A stretch of DNA of 9,076 bases from Treponema sp. UBA2869 (lineage in GTDB: Bacteria > Spirochaetota > Spirochaetia > Treponematales > Treponemataceae), in the NCBI GenBank assembly GCA_002350445.1, contig DEEV01000115.1, forward strand, positions 1 to 9,076. The letters are read 5' to 3'. The notes below the pieces were generated by a model. The model did not search any database. It was not told the DNA's origin and saw only the letters and a list, made by a program, of their open reading frames with translations. Both the position numbers and the translations under genes were made by a program. Of the stretch, positions 5,955 to 9,076 are shown in pieces; the first letter of the stretch is position 1; each line of letters opens with the position of its first letter.

Positions 5955-5984
5955 TTGAATCCTTATATTGCAATAGTGTATACT
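5955..5984 (+). promoter_or_regulatory. Promoter of trkA, predicted to give a leaderless mRNA
   Basis: TTGAAT (5955-5960, four of six) and TATACT (5979-5984, five of six) are 18 bp apart in the 40-nt gap after the PanT gene. The usual distance from the -10 box puts transcription start at about 5991-5992, essentially the A of the trkA ATG. No Shine-Dalgarno is present before that ATG. Confidence 0.55.
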
Positions 5985-5991
5985 TTCAGAT

Positions 5992-7434
5992 ATGCGTATT
6001 GTAATTGTTGGGGCAGGCTTTACAGGTGTTCAGCTTGCCCGTCTTTTAATAAACGAAAAAAATCAGGTTGCAATAATAGACAACGACGAAGATACAATCC
6101 GTCATGCCGGCAATCAGCTTGACTGCACTGTAATGTGCGCCGACGGGAACAATCTTGACACCCTCGAGGAAGTTGGCATTGCAAAAGCAGATGCCCTTGT
6201 ATGCGTAACAAAATCCGACGAAATCAATATGATAACCTGCTCTCTTGTAGATGCAGTTTATCCGGATATTCTAAAAATTGCGCGAGTGCGTAATTATGCT
6301 TACTACGTAAACACAGAATCAGCACAAAAAAAACATTCAAACGAATTTGGTTCAAAACACCGTCCTCTCTATGGCATAAATTATATGATTCATCCGGACA
6401 TTGAAGCCGCAAATGCAATCGTAAAGGCAGTAGAAAACGGTGCCGTAGGAAATATCCTTACATTCGACAATTCAGATCTGGAAATTGCCCGCATTACAGT
6501 TACAGAAGGCTGTGTTTTTGACGGAATTTCACTAAAAGATATCCGCACAAAAGTAAACATTAAATTCCTGGTTGCTTATGTTGAACAGGACGGTGTTACT
6601 TCGCTTCCAAGCGGCGAAACAAACATTGTTGCAGGCAACACGCTTGGTGTGCTTATTTCTAAGAATGACGTTTCAAGTTTGCTGGAACTTTGCGGTGCCG
6701 TTCAAAAAGAATTTAAAAAGGTTGCGCTTATTGGCGCCGGCCGTATTGGGACTATTGTTGCCGATCAGATTATGAAGCCGGTAAAAAATGTAGGCTTCCC
6801 GCGTTTTATAAACCGTTTTAGAGCTTCGCAGGAATTTACAATTATCGACAGTGATGACAAGCTTGCAAAAGCCGCTTCGGAGCGATTTCCTGATGCCCGC
6901 GTGATGAAGGCGGATGCGTCCGACGAAAATTTTTTGCGCGAGGAAGGAATTACTTCTTACGATCTTGCAATTTGCGCTACTCATAATCACGAAATGAATA
7001 TGGTGCTTGCGGCTTATCTTGAATCACTTGGAGTTGGCCAGACAATTAGCCTTGTTGCAAGTTCTGCCTTTGCGGGAATTGCTCAGAAACTGGGAATTGA
7101 TGTTCCTATTCCGTTGCGCGACGCGGTTGTAGATTCTATTATGAGTCATTTGCGCGGAAAAGCAGTAAAAGAAATTCATACAGTTACCAGCGGGCATCTT
7201 GAAATTGTAGAATGTGTGGTTGCCGCAGATTCAAAAATCAATGGAAAAATGCTCAAAGAAATTTCGGACCCGGGAAGATTCCTTGTGCTTCTCGTAAAGA
7301 AAACTGTAGCTGAGCCTTACCAGATTGTAAACGGAAATACAAAAATTGCTTCCGGCGATCATATTGTGTTTATTGCAAATTCAGAAAACTGCAAAAAGGT
7401 TCTGGAAGATTTTTCCGGCAAAAGTGAAAAATAG
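5992..7434 (+). CDS. trkA: Trk system potassium uptake protein TrkA
   Basis: TrkA is the cytosolic nucleotide-binding subunit that gates the TrkH potassium channel. The 480 residues show the duplicated RCK layout of full-length TrkA. RCK domain 1 has the Rossmann motif GAGFTG at 7-12 and the NAD-binding acidic end IDND at 29-32. The first TrkA-C domain covers about 152-225. RCK domain 2 has GAGRIG at 248-253 and IDSD at 285-288, and the second TrkA-C domain covers about 396-465. Two charged stretches look inserted relative to typical TrkA: about 104-124 in domain 1 and about 264-280 (basic) in domain 2. The start is certain because the Rossmann strand begins at residue 2. No ribosome binding site is seen, and the promoter at 5955-5984 ends seven bases before the ATG, which suggests leaderless translation. 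trkH follows after 8 nt. Confidence 0.93.
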   Translation: MRIVIVGAGFTGVQLARLLINEKNQVAIIDNDEDTIRHAGNQLDCTVMCADGNNLDTLEEVGIAKADALVCVTKSDEINMITCSLVDAVYPDILKIARVRNYAYYVNTESAQKKHSNEFGSKHRPLYGINYMIHPDIEAANAIVKAVENGAVGNILTFDNSDLEIARITVTEGCVFDGISLKDIRTKVNIKFLVAYVEQDGVTSLPSGETNIVAGNTLGVLISKNDVSSLLELCGAVQKEFKKVALIGAGRIGTIVADQIMKPVKNVGFPRFINRFRASQEFTIIDSDDKLAKAASERFPDARVMKADASDENFLREEGITSYDLAICATHNHEMNMVLAAYLESLGVGQTISLVASSAFAGIAQKLGIDVPIPLRDAVVDSIMSHLRGKAVKEIHTVTSGHLEIVECVVAADSKINGKMLKEISDPGRFLVLLVKKTVAEPYQIVNGNTKIASGDHIVFIANSENCKKVLEDFSGKSEK

Positions 7435-7442
7435 GATGGTTT

Positions 7443-8888
7443 ATGTTTGCAGTAACCTTTTTTAAAATATTAACAATCCTTCTTTCTATTGTGGGCGTTA
7501 CTTTTTTAATGCCGGCGGGCGTGGCTGTTTATTGCGGTGAATATCAGGTTTTACCATATTTCCTTATTCCAATGGCGGTAAGCGTTGTTCTAATGCTCGC
7601 GGTAAATATTCCTACAAGAAAAATTAAGGCAAGCATGAACATAAAGCAGACTTTTCTTACTGTTGCGCTTTTATGGATAATTGTAAGCTTTATGGGTTCT
7701 ATTCCGCTTTATTTTAGCGGAGTTTTTCCTTCTTATACCGAGGCTTTTTTTGAAAGTGTCAGTGGTTTTACTACAACCGGAGCAACAGTTCTTTCTGATT
7801 TGGAAAGTCTTCCGCGCTCTATAAATTTATGGCGCTGTCTTACACATTGGCTTGGCGGCATGGGAATTGTAACTTTAACGGTTGCGTTGCTTCCTCTTCT
7901 TGGAGTGGGAGGTTTTCAGCTTATTAAGGCAGAAACAACCGGTCCCGAAAAAGGAAAGGTCACTTCGCGCATTACAACAACGGCAAAAATCCTTTGGGCA
8001 ATTTATATTGGTTTTACACTTACAGAAACAATTTTATTAAAACTTGCCGGCATGGATTTTATTGACGCTCTTTCGCACAGTTTTTCTACGCTGGGAACGG
8101 GCGGCTTTTCTACACGAAACGATTCGATTGGAGCTTATAATTCACTTTCCATCGATATAATAATCACTGTTTTTATGTTTATTTCGGGCATAAATTTCAG
8201 TCTGTTGTTTTATCTTTTTACGCGTAAATTTACAGATATCCGCGACAATTCAGAATTTAAGGCATACATTTTGATTGTTGTCTTTTTTAGTCTTGCCGTT
8301 ACCTTCTGTGTTTTGCCAAAGTTTAATACATTTGGCACTGCACTTCATCATTCGTTTTTCCAGGTTATTTCGCTTCTTTCTACAACCGGTTTTTCTACAA
8401 AAGATTATATTGTCTGGCCGGCTTCTGCACAGTTTTTACTGATGCTTCTGTTTTTTATAGGCGGAAGTTCCGGTTCAACAGCGGGTGGAATTAAGGTTGT
8501 GCGCTGGGTTATTCTTGGCAAGCAGATTAATAACGAAACAAAACGTATGCTGCATCCGCACGGAGTTTTTTCTGTCAGATTGAATAACCGCATAGGTCGT
8601 AAGGATATTATTTTTAGCGTTGCTTCTTTTATGACCTTATATTTTGTTCTGGTTTTTATTACAACTTTTGTAGGCTGTCTTGGTAATCTTGATTTGTTTA
8701 CTTCGTTTACAGGTGCACTTTCTGTTGTAGGAAACGTTGGTCCCGGTTTTGGACTTTTAGGCCCTTCAAACAACATGGGCTTTATTCCAGGCTTTGTAAA
8801 ATGGTGGTACTGTTTTGCAATGATTGCCGGCCGTCTTGAACTGTACACTATGCTCATTTTCTTTATGCCGTCTTACTGGAAACGTTAA
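7443..8888 (+). CDS. trkH: Trk system potassium uptake protein TrkH
   Basis: TrkH is the membrane channel subunit for potassium uptake, gated by TrkA. The 481 residues are mostly hydrophobic and match the TrkH length. All four selectivity-filter repeats are visible: SGFTTTGATV at 107-116, STLGTGGFST at 215-224, SLLSTTGFST at 310-319 and VVGNVGPGFG at 428-437. The Gly- and Ser-rich stretch GGSSGSTAGGIK at 340-351 corresponds to the loop in the third repeat that forms the intramembrane gate in this family. The C-terminal GRLELYTML and the final Arg are typical, so the protein is complete. The ATG is preceded by AGGA (7433-7436), which overlaps the trkA stop codon and suggests translational coupling. 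The two genes are almost certainly one operon. No U-tract terminator follows; only weak hairpins lie at 8899-8911 and 8917-8933. Confidence 0.95.
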   Translation: MFAVTFFKILTILLSIVGVTFLMPAGVAVYCGEYQVLPYFLIPMAVSVVLMLAVNIPTRKIKASMNIKQTFLTVALLWIIVSFMGSIPLYFSGVFPSYTEAFFESVSGFTTTGATVLSDLESLPRSINLWRCLTHWLGGMGIVTLTVALLPLLGVGGFQLIKAETTGPEKGKVTSRITTTAKILWAIYIGFTLTETILLKLAGMDFIDALSHSFSTLGTGGFSTRNDSIGAYNSLSIDIIITVFMFISGINFSLLFYLFTRKFTDIRDNSEFKAYILIVVFFSLAVTFCVLPKFNTFGTALHHSFFQVISLLSTTGFSTKDYIVWPASAQFLLMLLFFIGGSSGSTAGGIKVVRWVILGKQINNETKRMLHPHGVFSVRLNNRIGRKDIIFSVASFMTLYFVLVFITTFVGCLGNLDLFTSFTGALSVVGNVGPGFGLLGPSNNMGFIPGFVKWWYCFAMIAGRLELYTMLIFFMPSYWKR

Positions 8889-8966
8889 AAAATGAATTCA
8901 ATTTAAAATTGCGTGTCTGTACTTTTTGTGCAGCCGTCAAATTATAACTAATAAAGAGGAAACAAG

Positions 8967-9076
8967 ATGGCAGGATATAGTTTAGTGGCTACAGCATTTA
9001 TTGGTTTTGTAGTTTTTGCGTGGGTTATCGGTGTTATTATTGCGCTGATTGCCTGTTTAGTAATCATTCATTCAAA
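8967..9076 (+). CDS. N-terminus of an unrecognised small membrane protein (partial)
   Basis: An ATG at 8967 has a good GAGGA ribosome binding site (8956-8960) six bases upstream, and the frame stays open to the window end (36 full codons). It starts MAGYSLVATAFIGF and then runs through an almost uninterrupted hydrophobic stretch with few charges, so at least one membrane helix is predicted at about 8-33. I do not recognise the family from this fragment. It lies 78 nt after trkH on the same strand. A TATAAC at 8943-8948 could be a -10 box, but no convincing -35 box is at the right distance. Whether it belongs to the trkAH transcript is open. Confidence 0.65.
   Translation, partial: MAGYSLVATAFIGFVVFAWVIGVIIALIACLVIIHS

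Noticed and set aside
8405..8857. Minus-strand open frame of 150 codons inside trkH.
   Set aside because: It is antisense to a clear TrkH with all four filter motifs, has no family resemblance, and is Pro- and Arg-rich in the way of shadow frames.
8899..8933. Hairpins at 8899-8911 and 8917-8933 as a trkH terminator.
   Set aside because: The first is a 5-bp mostly A-T stem, the second a 6-bp stem with a wobble, and neither is followed by a T-run, so a terminator cannot be claimed.

Overview
The window looks like chromosomal DNA of a spirochaete, most likely a host-associated Treponema. This is a judgement from protein resemblance, moderate A+T richness, a lipoprotein signal peptide and the set of housekeeping genes. 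No rRNA or other taxonomic marker is present, so the genus is an inference. I see no mobile element, CRISPR array, tRNA or rRNA.

Left part (1-1967). The last 32 codons of an unrecognised plus-strand gene run into the window. They face a minus-strand gene for a predicted secreted lipoprotein protease of the clostripain (C11) family. A strong 14-bp hairpin without a U-tract lies between these convergent genes. The lipoprotein gene has its own sigma-70-like promoter and a good ribosome binding site.

Middle part (1968-4270). A DUF1846 gene is followed 14 nt later by a DUF2400/TIGR02757 gene, probably as one operon. The DUF1846 promoter lies so close to the ATG that the mRNA should be nearly leaderless, which also rules out an upstream TTG start.

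Centre (4271-5951). A 252-nt non-coding stretch holds a weak promoter, several hairpins and a five-codon ORF with a perfect Shine-Dalgarno. It precedes coaX (type III pantothenate kinase) and an ECF-transporter S component that is probably the pantothenate-specific PanT. Together the two genes form a vitamin B5 salvage unit: uptake followed by phosphorylation, the first step of CoA synthesis. The leader is the best candidate in the window for an undescribed regulatory RNA.

Right part (5952-9076). trkA and trkH encode the regulatory and channel subunits of a Trk/Ktr-type potassium uptake system. trkA appears to be transcribed from a promoter whose predicted start coincides with the ATG, so it should be leaderless. 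trkH follows 8 nt after trkA with its own Shine-Dalgarno. The window ends inside a small, unrecognised membrane protein gene.
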